NCBI GenBank assembly: GCA_002389645.1
Contig: DGQE01000034.1
Location: 101,563-165,562, forward strand
DNA length: 64,000 nucleotides
Origin: Flavobacteriales bacterium UBA4422
GTDB taxonomy: Bacteria > Bacteroidota > Bacteroidia > Flavobacteriales_G > Salibacteraceae
Reading direction: 5' to 3'
The notes below the pieces were generated by a model, which made no database searches, was not told the DNA's origin, and saw only the letters and a program-made list of their open reading frames with translations. Of this stretch, positions 25,278-33,817 are shown in pieces. Made by a program: the position numbers and the translations under genes. Position 1 is the stretch's first letter. The number at the start of each line of letters is the position of its first letter.

Positions 25278-26048
25278 ATGCTATTATTTGTCTTGTTTTC
25301 AAGCATTATGAGCGGTAAAAGAATTCATTTGTCGGTAGTGGTATCAACCAATATGCATACCACGGATTTATTGAGCCATTCTGGCATTGAACCGTGGACT
25401 ATTGTGTCGGCAGATTTTCAATCTGGAGGCAAAGGACAAAGAGGTAGGGTATGGGAAAGCGAGGCAGGAGAGAACCTAACGTTTAGTGTGGTATTAAAGC
25501 CAAAAATTAAAATTGCTGATCAATACCTTATTTCAGCTTCGGTTAGTCTAGCGATTGTTGATTTGATGGGAAACCATGGTTGTCATGGATTTGTGAAGTG
25601 GCCGAATGACATAATTGTTAATGATCATAAGATTGCAGGTTTGCTCATAGAAAATCAAATAAAAGGAAATCAGGTCGAGTATTCCATCGCTGGAATAGGA
25701 TTGAATGTAAACCAAGTACACTTCAACACATACCGTTGGCCAGCTACATCATTGAAGTTGGAGAACGCCACTCAGCTCTCATTCGACCGAGAGCAAATTC
25801 TTTCAGAGCTTATCAATCGTTTGAAAGTTCGATTAGCAGAGGCAGAAAGAGATGGGCGCAAATTAATTGAAACCCTTAATGAGCATTTGTATAAGAAAGG
25901 TGAGTCAGTATTTTTCTTAAAAAATGGAGAATCGACTCATGGCATTGTTAGAGAAGTAACCCCTGATGGGCGGCTGCTATTGAGTGAAAAGGATGGTTTG
26001 ATTTCTTATAGTAACGGTGAGATTACCTTTATGAATACTTTCGATTGA
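25278..26048 (+). CDS. birA: Biotin--[acetyl-CoA-carboxylase] ligase
   Basis: Attaches biotin to the carrier domain of acetyl-CoA carboxylase. The 256-residue form lacks a DNA-binding N-terminal domain, so it is not a repressor. The catalytic block is QSGGKGQRGRVWESEAGENL (about 53-72, biotin/ATP-binding GxGRxGR-like loop), followed by VKWPNDIIVNDHKIAGLLIE with the essential Lys. The C-terminal SH3-like domain is also present. The start is not certain: an ATG at 25278 is used, but one at 25308 (MSGKRIHL) also fits. It is divergent from rsfS and its 3' end overlaps the convergent SRPBCC gene by 20 bases. Confidence 0.92.
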   Translation: MLLFVLFSSIMSGKRIHLSVVVSTNMHTTDLLSHSGIEPWTIVSADFQSGGKGQRGRVWESEAGENLTFSVVLKPKIKIADQYLISASVSLAIVDLMGNHGCHGFVKWPNDIIVNDHKIAGLLIENQIKGNQVEYSIAGIGLNVNQVHFNTYRWPATSLKLENATQLSFDREQILSELINRLKVRLAEAERDGRKLIETLNEHLYKKGESVFFLKNGESTHGIVREVTPDGRLLLSEKDGLISYSNGEITFMNTFD

Positions 26049-26427
26049 GCGCTTTTCCGAGTGAGTTCAAGAAATTAGTCAACGGTGTTTTAAGCATCAT
26101 GCCCATAAAACTGTTGACGTCAGCATCAAACTTGGCACTTATTGAAGAACCACCTTCTGCCTCGTTTAGCATTACAATTAATTTGAATGGAAATGGTTTC
26201 TCAGATGTTGAAACATACGTTACTTCTGAATCAGTCGCATTCTCTAATTTGAGAGCAATGTCTGCTAAACCTTTGATTTTAAAAGAACATTGATCTCCAT
26301 CAATTTTCCAATTTTCTATTCGTTCTTGAGGTAAGATTTCATGCAAATTAGCGGGTTGTGCTAAAAAATCAGAAACTTCTTTCTGGCCGGTAGAAAGAGA
26401 ATAAGTATCGCTGTTAAAAGAAGTCAT
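26029..26427 (-). CDS. SRPBCC/START-like small protein
   Basis: A 132-residue soluble protein with the alternating beta-strand pattern of the SRPBCC (Bet v1-like) hydrophobic-ligand-binding fold: QCSFKIKGLADIALKLENA, then EVTYVSTSEKPFPFKLIVML, and a C-terminal helix FLNSLGKALNRKYS. No catalytic motif is visible and the ligand is unknown. It lies one base after the pyrE stop on the same strand, so it is co-transcribed. It overlaps the birA 3' end by 20 bases. Confidence 0.65.
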   Translation of the reverse strand: MTSFNSDTYSLSTGQKEVSDFLAQPANLHEILPQERIENWKIDGDQCSFKIKGLADIALKLENATDSEVTYVSTSEKPFPFKLIVMLNEAEGGSSISAKFDADVNSFMGMMLKTPLTNFLNSLGKALNRKYS

Positions 26428-26428
26428 G

Positions 26429-27079
26429 TTAAGCTGTTTGAGGATTCCATGTGCTTGGACTTGCTCTCCACTCTTTTAATGATTCTAAGTCAGCCTCTTG
26501 AATGTAATTACTTTCATTTGCTTTTTCAAGAACAGCCTCATAATCTGTTAGAGTTACAAGTGGACATTTGTGATCAAGAAAATTCTTTTTGGCCAGGTCG
26601 AAGTTGTAGCTAAAAATTGCCACCATTCCTTTTACAGAGCATCCAGCTTCTCTTAATGCATCGACAGCTACCAAGCTGGAATTACCAGTAGAAACCAAGT
26701 CTTCAATAACGATGACTGATTGGCCTGATTCTACAACACCTTCGATTTGACTTTGTGTTCCGTGTGCTTTAGCGCTTGGTCTAACATAGATTAAAGGAAG
26801 TCCAAACTCTTGAGCAACCAATGCAGCTTGCGCTATTCCACCGGTAGCCACGCCAGCGATTAAATCGGGACGGCCAAAGTTTTCATCAATGGCTTTCACG
26901 ATTTCTTGACGAATGAACGTCCTGATGCGCGGATAAGACAATATTTTTCGGTTATCGCAATAAATCGGTGACTTCCAACCTGATGCCCAATCGAAAGGAT
27001 TGTCAGGTCGTAAAGAGATTGATTTTATCTGAAGTAAAAACTCTGCTACTTTGTGCGTAGAATTGAAGCTGTAATTCAT
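26429..27079 (-). CDS. pyrE: Orotate phosphoribosyltransferase
   Basis: Makes orotidine 5'-phosphate in de novo pyrimidine synthesis. 216 residues. The orotate site is WASGWKSPIYCDNR (31-44), and the PRPP loop is VIVIEDLVSTGNS at 122-134. The N-terminus lines up with the family (KVAEFLLQIKS at 10-20), so the start ATG at 27077-27079 is well supported. That ATG overlaps the ATG of the divergent NUDIX gene: both lie within the palindrome CATG at 27077-27080. Any promoter or ribosome-binding site must therefore sit inside the other gene's coding region. Confidence 0.95.
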   Translation of the reverse strand: MNYSFNSTHKVAEFLLQIKSISLRPDNPFDWASGWKSPIYCDNRKILSYPRIRTFIRQEIVKAIDENFGRPDLIAGVATGGIAQAALVAQEFGLPLIYVRPSAKAHGTQSQIEGVVESGQSVIVIEDLVSTGNSSLVAVDALREAGCSVKGMVAIFSYNFDLAKKNFLDHKCPLVTLTDYEAVLEKANESNYIQEADLESLKEWRASPSTWNPQTA

Positions 27080-27665
27080 GAATCAAAAGTATAAGTTTTT
27101 CATCAAGGGGAATGCCGTCATCTTCAGACAGACAGCGGAATTTCAAGAAAATAAGCCACAATTAACAAACTATTGGATCGATCGACTCAAGAAGATGGAT
27201 CTGTCAGAAGATACAATGGTGGAGGTTAGTGACTTGCGGTCTTTTATAGACCAAGTCAAGTTTAGTCTGTTGTTCATAAAAGCTGGTGGTGGATATGTTT
27301 TGAATTCTCAGAGAGAGCTATTGATGATATACAGAAGAGGGTTTTGGGATTTACCTAAAGGCAAACTTGACGAAGGAGAAACCATTGAAGAATGTGCTGT
27401 CAGAGAGGTGGAAGAAGAGTGCGGTATATCTCAATTAAGTACTCAATCAAAACCATTTTCCACGTTTCATCTTTATGAAGAAAAGGGTAAGGCTGTAGTG
27501 AAAGAATCTGTTTGGTTTAAAATGACATGTGCGGATGACAATGAATTGATTCCGCAAACCGAGGAAGATATTTTGGAGGCGCGATGGGTTAAAACACCTA
27601 TTCCAAAAGAATTAAATGATGGAGCATACCTATCAATTAGAGAAGTGCTCAATCACTTCGCTTAG
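27078..27665 (+). CDS. NUDIX hydrolase
   Basis: A 195-residue protein with a perfect Nudix box at 95-117: Gly95, Glu101, Arg109, Glu110, Glu113, Glu114, Gly116, followed by Ile117. The extended N-terminus (about residues 1-60) is typical of a Bacteroidota subgroup. Substrate unknown; nucleoside diphosphate derivatives are the usual family choice. Its ATG shares two bases with the pyrE ATG on the other strand, and its stop codon shares bases with the stop of the convergent TlpA-like gene (TTAG at 27662-27665). Head and tail are thus both fused to neighbours, leaving no free regulatory DNA. Confidence 0.9.
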   Translation: MNQKYKFFIKGNAVIFRQTAEFQENKPQLTNYWIDRLKKMDLSEDTMVEVSDLRSFIDQVKFSLLFIKAGGGYVLNSQRELLMIYRRGFWDLPKGKLDEGETIEECAVREVEEECGISQLSTQSKPFSTFHLYEEKGKAVVKESVWFKMTCADDNELIPQTEEDILEARWVKTPIPKELNDGAYLSIREVLNHFA

Positions 27666-29143
27666 TTGTCGTGAGGTAACAGTGGCTCTTCAGTAACTTC
27701 TGGCGGTTGAAGCTTAAAGAGTAATGGTTTGTTGGGGTGTTCTTCGTTCCAGGTTTTTGCAAAAAGCACCTCGATTCTGCTTCCTGGAGGTGGTGATGGA
27801 ACTTTTATGAATTTCAAGTCTTTATCCAGATAAAAATATGCTGGTAGAGCGCGTAAGTCATAGTTTGTTAGCAATGACCCAGGAGTTTGAGCAGTGCCAA
27901 AAACCCAATTGAAATCGTATTTTTTTGTGAAGGATTTTAACCTTGCTGGATTTTCTTTTGTAGAAATGCTGAACATGGCTATATCTGTTCCATAACCTTC
28001 TTTCAAAATCTTCATTAGACTCATTTCTTTCAGCGTTTCAGCGGTAAAATTGTCGAAGAATTGAATGTATACATACCTGCCTTTGAACTCAGACATTCGG
28101 TAAGTGTTTCCCTGAGCATCAGCAAATTCAAAGTCAGAAGCCAAGGCTCCGGGTGAAAACCGAGTTAGAAGCTGTTCTGCATTTGCAGCAATTAGTCTAC
28201 ATGCATCATCTTGTGCATTCATAATCAATGAATCAAGCAAAGAGATAATATCATTTAGGTTCGCTTTCTGCTCTGCTCCCAATTCGTATAGTTCAGTTGC
28301 AATTAAAAGCTCTCGAAAGGTTCGCTTTTCTAAAAATGGATCAACTTCCATACAAGAATAGATTAAGTCGTAATTTGTATTTGCAATGGCGGAGTCGGCA
28401 ATTGATTGGAACCTATATGCGGATGATGGATTAAGGAATGTCAGGTATTCTTCGAAAAAGAAACCAAAGGCCGTTGAGAAGCTGATGTGATTGTATGCAG
28501 GGGAATAGTTTTTAAAGTACTTGTCGTATACCTTTTGTTTTCCGTGATTAGTTTGCAGCTCTAGTGTCGCTAATCTGAAATGAAGGTGAGTTTTTAAGTA
28601 TTCACTTTTAGTGTCAGAATACAATTCATTCAGAAGAATGACTAATGAGTCAGCTTTGGGGATGATCTTTTGACTCACTCCTCGTCCATAGTATCTAGAG
28701 TTATCTATAAGAAACTGATTAATGCTCTTTTCAATATCTGTTATGTGCTTATTGAGTTTGCCATCAGACTCGAAAATGTCTGGCATTATAAAAATGTCCT
28801 TCGCGAGATTGTAGCTTTCTTCTCCCTCGGGTTTATCATAAACCAGCGTGTATTGATTTCCAGGTTCAATAAAAAGGTGGGCATTTATTCTGCCAATTTT
28901 AACTAAGAATAGCCCTGTTTTTTCGACATTGAATTGAAATTTGAAACTACCGTCTGATTGGATCTCCATTTTTTCCAAAACAGAAGACTTAAAGGTGAAA
29001 AGATCTAAATATTGACGTATTTCTATCGTTTTCCCTCTGTAGTAAAAAGCATTTCCTTGAATGGTGGTTTGCTCAGAAAAACCAACGAATGAAACAAAGA
29101 AAAAGCTGAGGACTAATAGTGTTATTTTATTAAATCTAAGCAT
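27662..29143 (-). CDS. Secreted thioredoxin-fold (TlpA/AhpC-TSA-like) protein without CxxC
   Basis: A 493-residue exported protein (signal peptide MLRFNKITLLVLSFFFVSF, cleavage near GFSEQ). The first half has a DUF4369-like beta domain and a helical middle, and the last 150 residues have the thioredoxin-like fold: GALASDFEFADAQGNTYRMS, then GRYVYIQFFDNFTAETLK. In TlpA/ResA the corresponding place holds a WCxxC active site; here it reads FFDNFTAE near residues 359-366, with no Cys, so a redox role is unlikely. The downstream cis-Pro region (RALPAYFYLD) is kept. It is the last gene of the coaD operon and shares its stop with the NUDIX gene. Confidence 0.8.
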   Translation of the reverse strand: MLRFNKITLLVLSFFFVSFVGFSEQTTIQGNAFYYRGKTIEIRQYLDLFTFKSSVLEKMEIQSDGSFKFQFNVEKTGLFLVKIGRINAHLFIEPGNQYTLVYDKPEGEESYNLAKDIFIMPDIFESDGKLNKHITDIEKSINQFLIDNSRYYGRGVSQKIIPKADSLVILLNELYSDTKSEYLKTHLHFRLATLELQTNHGKQKVYDKYFKNYSPAYNHISFSTAFGFFFEEYLTFLNPSSAYRFQSIADSAIANTNYDLIYSCMEVDPFLEKRTFRELLIATELYELGAEQKANLNDIISLLDSLIMNAQDDACRLIAANAEQLLTRFSPGALASDFEFADAQGNTYRMSEFKGRYVYIQFFDNFTAETLKEMSLMKILKEGYGTDIAMFSISTKENPARLKSFTKKYDFNWVFGTAQTPGSLLTNYDLRALPAYFYLDKDLKFIKVPSPPPGSRIEVLFAKTWNEEHPNKPLLFKLQPPEVTEEPLLPHDN

Positions 29144-29597
29144 TGAGTGTCATAGCTTTCGGAAGGAACTGGGTGATATCACCTTCATTTTTATATATCT
29201 CACGTACAATGCTGGAACTTATTGCGGCATATTCAGGATCGCAGATTAAAAATACAGAGGTTACATCTGAATTTAGGGCTTGATTCATTTGAGCTATTGA
29301 GCTTTCATATTGATAATCATTGGGGTTTCTCAAACCGCGAAGAATGAATTGTGCATTCTGCTCTCGGCAAAATTCCACGGTGAGTCCTTTAAACGAAGTC
29401 ACTTTTACTTTAGAATTATCGGCAAATGTTTCTTTAATCCACTGAGTTCGCTTTTCTAACTCAAAAGTGCTATTCTTTGATGTGTTTGCCCCAATAGCGA
29501 CAATTATGCGATCAAATAGGGGTAAGGCTTTTCGCACGATTGACTCGTGACCTAAGGTGAATGGATCAAATGACCCTGGGAAAACGGCTGTTTTCAT
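29136..29597 (-). CDS. coaD: Phosphopantetheine adenylyltransferase
   Basis: Catalyses the fourth step of coenzyme A synthesis, moving AMP to 4'-phosphopantetheine. 153 residues. The nucleotidyltransferase motif is GSFDPFTLGHESIV (8-21, TxGH), and the second motif is ISSSIVRE near the C-terminus. It overlaps rsmD upstream by four bases and the TlpA-like gene downstream by eight, an arrangement seen for coaD and rsmD in many bacteria. Confidence 0.97.
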   Translation of the reverse strand: MKTAVFPGSFDPFTLGHESIVRKALPLFDRIIVAIGANTSKNSTFELEKRTQWIKETFADNSKVKVTSFKGLTVEFCREQNAQFILRGLRNPNDYQYESSIAQMNQALNSDVTSVFLICDPEYAAISSSIVREIYKNEGDITQFLPKAMTLNA

Positions 29598-30133
29598 ATT
29601 TCTTTGTTTCTGAAGAAGGTGAATTTGACTTCACCATACTTACGATCTTGTGCAAAGTTCGCATGTTCTTCGAAACTAATATTTTGTCGGTGTTCAAGTA
29701 TGAACAAACCTTCGTTCATCAATACCTTTTCTAAAACGGATGTGATTAAACGCTCGTATTGATCGTATTCATAAGGAGGGTCAGCAAATACTAAATCAAA
29801 TTGACGCTCATTTTGGTTTAGCCAAGACTGAGCATCAGCTTTTATTGCTTGCAAGTTATTTATATTTAAGTCTTTGCTCATTTGAGAAATCCAGCGTATC
29901 GAATGATAGTTGTTGTCTAACGAAAGAACAGTTTTCGCTCCCCGAGAGATCGCCTCGATGCTAATTCCGCCAATGCCAGCAAATAAATCAAGCATAGAAA
30001 TATCTGGCCAACTGATTTCGTGTTGTAGAATATTAAATAGCGATTCTTTGGCGTAATCAGTGGTTGGTCTTGCAGGAATCGACTTTGGTGCTGTCAGTCT
30101 TCGACCTTTAAATTTTCCGCTTATGATGCGCAC
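29594..30133 (-). CDS. rsmD: 16S rRNA (guanine966-N2)-methyltransferase
   Basis: Methylates G966 of 16S rRNA in the 30S subunit. 179 residues. The SAM-binding motif is DLFAGIGGISIEAI (49-62), and the catalytic DPPY is at 118-121. The first residues MRIISGKFKGRRL match the family. It overlaps coaD by four bases downstream (ATGA-type) and the DUF3822 gene by 13 upstream, so it is tightly coupled. Confidence 0.95.
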   Translation of the reverse strand: MRIISGKFKGRRLTAPKSIPARPTTDYAKESLFNILQHEISWPDISMLDLFAGIGGISIEAISRGAKTVLSLDNNYHSIRWISQMSKDLNINNLQAIKADAQSWLNQNERQFDLVFADPPYEYDQYERLITSVLEKVLMNEGLFILEHRQNISFEEHANFAQDRKYGEVKFTFFRNKEI

Positions 30134-31002
30134 AACAAAGCATGCGTTAAGTGATGATAAGCAACTGCCACATCACTGGATAGTTTATCGCTGATTTTGA
30201 TGCGTGAAAGAGGTTCAACCAATGAGATGTTTTTCCAATACTTTGAGAGTAATACCCAAACGTCATCGCCCATTTTAATATCTCCGCTAAGAATAAGCTG
30301 AGTCTTTTCGGGGTTAACTTCCATTACATCACTGCTATATAAAAGATAATAGGCAATATCTTCTTTTCCGGTTTGGTAGAAAGCATTTGACAAAGAGAGC
30401 TTTTTGTTTGTATAAATGCGGATATCCATTGACTCTGATGACACGTGCGTGTAAATAGCTGTGTCAGATTGGAGAGATCGCAGGTTATTCATCTCTTGTT
30501 CTATGCGGGGAGCAATGTGCGGTAGAATCTTGAAATGTTTGAAACTTGAAGTAATCTCGGACTCCAACTCTATGGATAAGGGGTGGATAATCTCGCTTTT
30601 TAGATTCACTAATCCTGTTTTGCGAAGCACTTCGGTTTCGCTATCTAAAGAGTTCGAAAGTTTGAAGACCTCCTGAGAGTGGCCATCAAATATATTCTTT
30701 GGACTAAGTAAATAGTTGGCATTCTCTATGCAAACCAAAACTTCCTTGAATTCGGAAGCTAGAAAAGGATGCGACTGAATAAGATTACTGATACTTCCGT
30801 CAAATGGGTAGGATGCAAAACCAGTAACTAAATTCTTTGTAGAGTGAAACCAGGCAGCCTTAACGACTTTGGACTGTATTTCCAGGATTAAATAATAGTA
30901 TGACGCTGGCTCATTCGAATACGTCAGGTCAAAAAACTCTTCGGTATCGGTTGAAAGGGGTGCCAAAATATTATTCCCAATTACCGTTGGTCTTCGGATC
31001 AC
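30121..31002 (-). CDS. DUF3822 family protein
   Basis: A 293-residue protein (from the GTG at 31000-31002) in the family that sits upstream of rsmD in many Bacteroidota. Its two halves look like the actin/hexokinase-type folds (YYLILEIQSKVVKAAWFHS, and the second half beginning IYTHVSSESMDIRIYTNKKL), consistent with the family, but function is unknown. The start is uncertain: the GTG overlaps the upstream gene by 32 bases, and a TTG at 30966 (residue 13) would start just after that gene's stop and would better fit where family members usually begin. It overlaps rsmD by 13 bases. Confidence 0.75.
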   Translation of the reverse strand: MIRRPTVIGNNILAPLSTDTEEFFDLTYSNEPASYYYLILEIQSKVVKAAWFHSTKNLVTGFASYPFDGSISNLIQSHPFLASEFKEVLVCIENANYLLSPKNIFDGHSQEVFKLSNSLDSETEVLRKTGLVNLKSEIIHPLSIELESEITSSFKHFKILPHIAPRIEQEMNNLRSLQSDTAIYTHVSSESMDIRIYTNKKLSLSNAFYQTGKEDIAYYLLYSSDVMEVNPEKTQLILSGDIKMGDDVWVLLSKYWKNISLVEPLSRIKISDKLSSDVAVAYHHLTHALLCAS

Positions 31003-31714
31003 TCATTGAACCAACCTGCATTGGGTCTCTTGGGTCAAATGGTTTGCTATCTGTAGCTTGGAAAACAGGTACGTCAACACCTGAACGTTCAACCTTTCCT
31101 GCTTGGATGTCAAATTTCGCACCTCCAGAAAAAGGAACGATTACCATTGAGTCAGGATTAAATGGCATCAATCTATCACTCGACCTTCCTCCAAAAAGGC
31201 TATCCAGCACATTAACATAAAGCGTGTCTCTCATAGCAATTCCCGCCTTAATCGCGTCTTCTAAACTCATCGTATCTGGCACTTCACCTATTGCCTTTAT
31301 GAATGGGATGGAGTCATATTTAACGAATGCTACCAAAGAATCGGCATCGGCTTGAAACTTTTGGTATTTGGCTTTGTAGGCTAATTCAGCTGTTCTAATA
31401 TCTTTTAAGTGCTCAACGACATGAGCATATCTTTTTACTTTCTCTGCTTCAAACTCAATAGGAACTTTGATAGACATGAAGTTAGCGTATGCCATACCAC
31501 TTACCAATAACCCTAAAACAACACTTACGATTAGGCGTAGTTTTTTATCTAAATGGACCATTGAAGAGACCAAACTTACCGCTCCAGCCAACAAAATGGC
31601 AAAGGCACCAAGCATGAACGTTCCATTTTGATGAGATGTGACGCCATTAATTACGGCTATTAAGCCGATGAGTGTGAATACCGCAGGGAAAATGTACTTT
31701 TTATAGTCGCTCAT
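30971..31714 (-). CDS. Conserved membrane protein with N-terminal TM segments, unknown
   Basis: A 247-residue protein. Three membrane segments lie in the first 105 residues (FPAVFTLIGLIAVINGV; MLGAFAILLAGAVSLVSSMV; LIVSVVLGLLVSGMAYANFM), followed by a helical part and a C-terminal soluble domain (DDTMSLEDAIKAGI-like helix, then GGRSSDRLMPFN). I do not recognise a family. It heads the minus-strand operon that continues with DUF3822, rsmD, coaD and the TlpA-like gene. A TAGATTTG -7 element lies upstream, at 31744-31751. Confidence 0.6.
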   Translation of the reverse strand: MSDYKKYIFPAVFTLIGLIAVINGVTSHQNGTFMLGAFAILLAGAVSLVSSMVHLDKKLRLIVSVVLGLLVSGMAYANFMSIKVPIEFEAEKVKRYAHVVEHLKDIRTAELAYKAKYQKFQADADSLVAFVKYDSIPFIKAIGEVPDTMSLEDAIKAGIAMRDTLYVNVLDSLFGGRSSDRLMPFNPDSMVIVPFSGGAKFDIQAGKVERSGVDVPVFQATDSKPFDPRDPMQVGSMSDPKTNGNWE

Positions 31715-31743
31715 AATTCTTGAAACAATGATTGTAAGGAGGG

Positions 31744-31751
31744 CAAATCTA
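31744..31751 (-). promoter_or_regulatory. -7 element for DUF3822-rsmD-coaD operon
   Basis: Minus-strand TAGATTTG, an exact TAnnTTTG match, 29 bases before the ATG of the membrane-protein gene. A T-rich stretch about 18 bases further upstream could be the -33 element. The gap is shared with the divergent helicase gene. Confidence 0.45.
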
Positions 31752-31779
31752 CAATTTTTCCAATCTTAAAAAATACTTG

Positions 31780-31809
31780 TTTGTTAGCATTAGATTAAGT
31801 CTATTTTTC
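31780..31809 (+). promoter_or_regulatory. Possible promoter for the helicase gene
   Basis: TTTG at 31780-31783, an 18-base spacer, then TATTTTTC at 31802-31809, one mismatch from TAnnTTTG. The helicase ATG is at 31817, seven bases on, so the leader would be very short. Confidence 0.35.
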
Positions 31810-31816
31810 GGCCGTA

Positions 31817-33241
31817 ATGAAGCAGGAAAGTGCATTTATTGAAGAGGTTTCGGAGTTGATTGATGTGCCCTTGAAGGAAGATCAGCTGCAAGCACTCAAG
31901 TCTGTCTATGAGTTTCTTTTCTATGGCGGGCCTCAGTCATCATTCATTTTGTGTGGTTATGCAGGAACAGGTAAAACCACCTTGATGGGCGGTTTAATTC
32001 GTTGGTTTCACCAAGTAAATCGCAAGACAGTCTTAATGGCCCCAACGGGAAGGTCGGCAAAAGTATTGGCATCACATTCGGGTTACCCAGCATCTACAAT
32101 TCATCGAAGAATTTATTCTTTAAAAGAAAATGAAGATGGGCGACCTAAAATGCAGTTGATACAGAATAAGTCTGAGAAAACCATTTTTATTGTAGATGAG
32201 GCTTCAATGATTGGTGAGGCAAACCCTGAGGATGGCTTGTATGCTCGCTCTCTTTTGGAAGACCTTTTTTCCTATGTCTATTCTGGAGAACGATGTCGTT
32301 TGATTTTAATTGGAGATGACGCTCAATTGCCTCCGGTTGGTATGGACTTGAGTCCAGCATTAGATAAAAAGCGTTTGGCGGCCATTACTCATTCTTCTGT
32401 TTTTGGTAGCGTGTTGACAGATGTTGTTCGACAGCAACTCGAGTCCCTTATTTTGAAAAATGCTACAGAAATTCGTTCTCAAATTTCCTCAGGAGATTTT
32501 GAAACGCTGCAGATCAAAGAGTCTTCACATGAAGATGTATCGTCTGTTGATCCTTATGATTTAGAGGATAAACTTTCTCAATTCTTTTATGGTGACGCTG
32601 CTCACGAAAGTGTTATCATTTGCAGGTCAAACAAAGATGCTAACCAGTTTAATCATCAAATCAGGTCTCGCATTTTAATGCGTGAAAGTGAGATAGAAGC
32701 AGGGGATCGGTTAATGATAGTAAAGAACAATTATCACTGGAAGTTACCAGGAAAAAGACAAAATTTCCTTGCCAATGGTGATATGGTGACAGTTGAACGA
32801 GTGCACGCTATTCGCGAGTTTGGTGAGTTCCGATTTGCTGCGGCTCAAGTATATTTTTCAGATGATCCAAACACTTCGTTTGATCTAATTCTATTGCTGA
32901 ATGCACTGGACTTTGCTGGGCCTTCAATTCCTGGAAAACAAATTCTAAAATTGAGGAATGACCTCATTGAATCGGGTGAAATTGATGAGGCAGAAGCTTA
33001 CGAGAAATTTTTTCAAAACCCTTATTTTCATGCAGTACAGGTAAAGTATGCCTATGCGATCACTTGTCATAAATCTCAAGGCGGGCAGTGGAAGAATGTC
33101 TTGATCTTTCAAGGTTATTTCACTGAAGAGATGCTTGATCGTTCATACTTCAGATGGTTGTACACAGCCCTTACGAGAGCAACCTCAAATGTTTACTTGA
33201 TTAACTTTCATCAGGAACTAGTTATTACCTTACCAGCTTAA
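31817..33241 (+). CDS. ATP-dependent DNA helicase, RecD/Dda-like (SF1)
   Basis: A 474-residue SF1B-type 5'-3' helicase. Walker A is GYAGTGKTT at 47-55, followed by motif Ia (VLMAPTGRSAKVLA), Walker B FIVDEASMIG (about 126-135), motif III (GDDAQLPPVG) and the C-terminal motifs YAITCHKSQGGQWKNVLIF and WLYTALTRATSN. Its small size and single-protein form suit a RecD2/Dda type rather than a RecBCD subunit. It probably unwinds DNA in repair or replication restart; no partner gene is nearby. Acyltransferase follows by 18 bases. Confidence 0.85.
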   Translation: MKQESAFIEEVSELIDVPLKEDQLQALKSVYEFLFYGGPQSSFILCGYAGTGKTTLMGGLIRWFHQVNRKTVLMAPTGRSAKVLASHSGYPASTIHRRIYSLKENEDGRPKMQLIQNKSEKTIFIVDEASMIGEANPEDGLYARSLLEDLFSYVYSGERCRLILIGDDAQLPPVGMDLSPALDKKRLAAITHSSVFGSVLTDVVRQQLESLILKNATEIRSQISSGDFETLQIKESSHEDVSSVDPYDLEDKLSQFFYGDAAHESVIICRSNKDANQFNHQIRSRILMRESEIEAGDRLMIVKNNYHWKLPGKRQNFLANGDMVTVERVHAIREFGEFRFAAAQVYFSDDPNTSFDLILLLNALDFAGPSIPGKQILKLRNDLIESGEIDEAEAYEKFFQNPYFHAVQVKYAYAITCHKSQGGQWKNVLIFQGYFTEEMLDRSYFRWLYTALTRATSNVYLINFHQELVITLPA

Positions 33242-33259
33242 AGTTGCAATTTTGGTTTT

Positions 33260-33811
33260 ATGAAAGCATTGATTTCTAAGTGGGTGTTAGCAATCTTCGG
33301 TTGGAGTGTTAGCGGATTATATGAAGATGATTTGAAGAATTGCATCATTGTGGTTGCTCCACACACTAGTAATTGGGACTTCATTTGGGGAATTTTGGCG
33401 CGCAATGTTTACAAGTTGAAGGCACGTTACCTAATTAAAGATTCATTTTTCAAGCCAGGAATGGCTTGGTTTTTTCGCTGGACAGGAGGTATTCCTGTTA
33501 ATCGCTCTCAAAAGACAGATTTAACCGACAGACTGAAGGCCATGCTGAAATCAGGCAGGAAACTGCAGATCGTTTTCACCCCTGAAGGAACGCGCAAAAG
33601 AGTGGAGAAATGGAAAACAGGTTTCTACTATGTAGCTATTGATACAGGGCTGCCAATAGTTATGCATGGCATTGATTACGCCAAAAAAGAGTTTACTACA
33701 CATCCACCATTCTACCCTACGGGAGATTGGCAAGAAGATAAAAAGGTATTTGAAGCTTTTTTTGCTGATAAAACTCCTGGTAATCCAGAGGGATTTAACC
33801 CCGTTTTTTAG
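33260..33811 (+). CDS. PlsC-like acyltransferase
   Basis: A 183-residue acyltransferase of the glycerophosphate type. The catalytic HX4D box is HTSNWD at 35-40 and the PEGTR phosphate-binding box is at 108-112. It is shorter than classical PlsC and has no predicted membrane segments except an N-terminal hydrophobic stretch. It likely acylates a lysophosphatidate or another lipid. Starts 18 bases after the helicase stop. It converges with rluF, with only six bases between the two stops. Confidence 0.8.
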   Translation: MKALISKWVLAIFGWSVSGLYEDDLKNCIIVVAPHTSNWDFIWGILARNVYKLKARYLIKDSFFKPGMAWFFRWTGGIPVNRSQKTDLTDRLKAMLKSGRKLQIVFTPEGTRKRVEKWKTGFYYVAIDTGLPIVMHGIDYAKKEFTTHPPFYPTGDWQEDKKVFEAFFADKTPGNPEGFNPVF

Positions 33812-33817
33812 CGCAGT

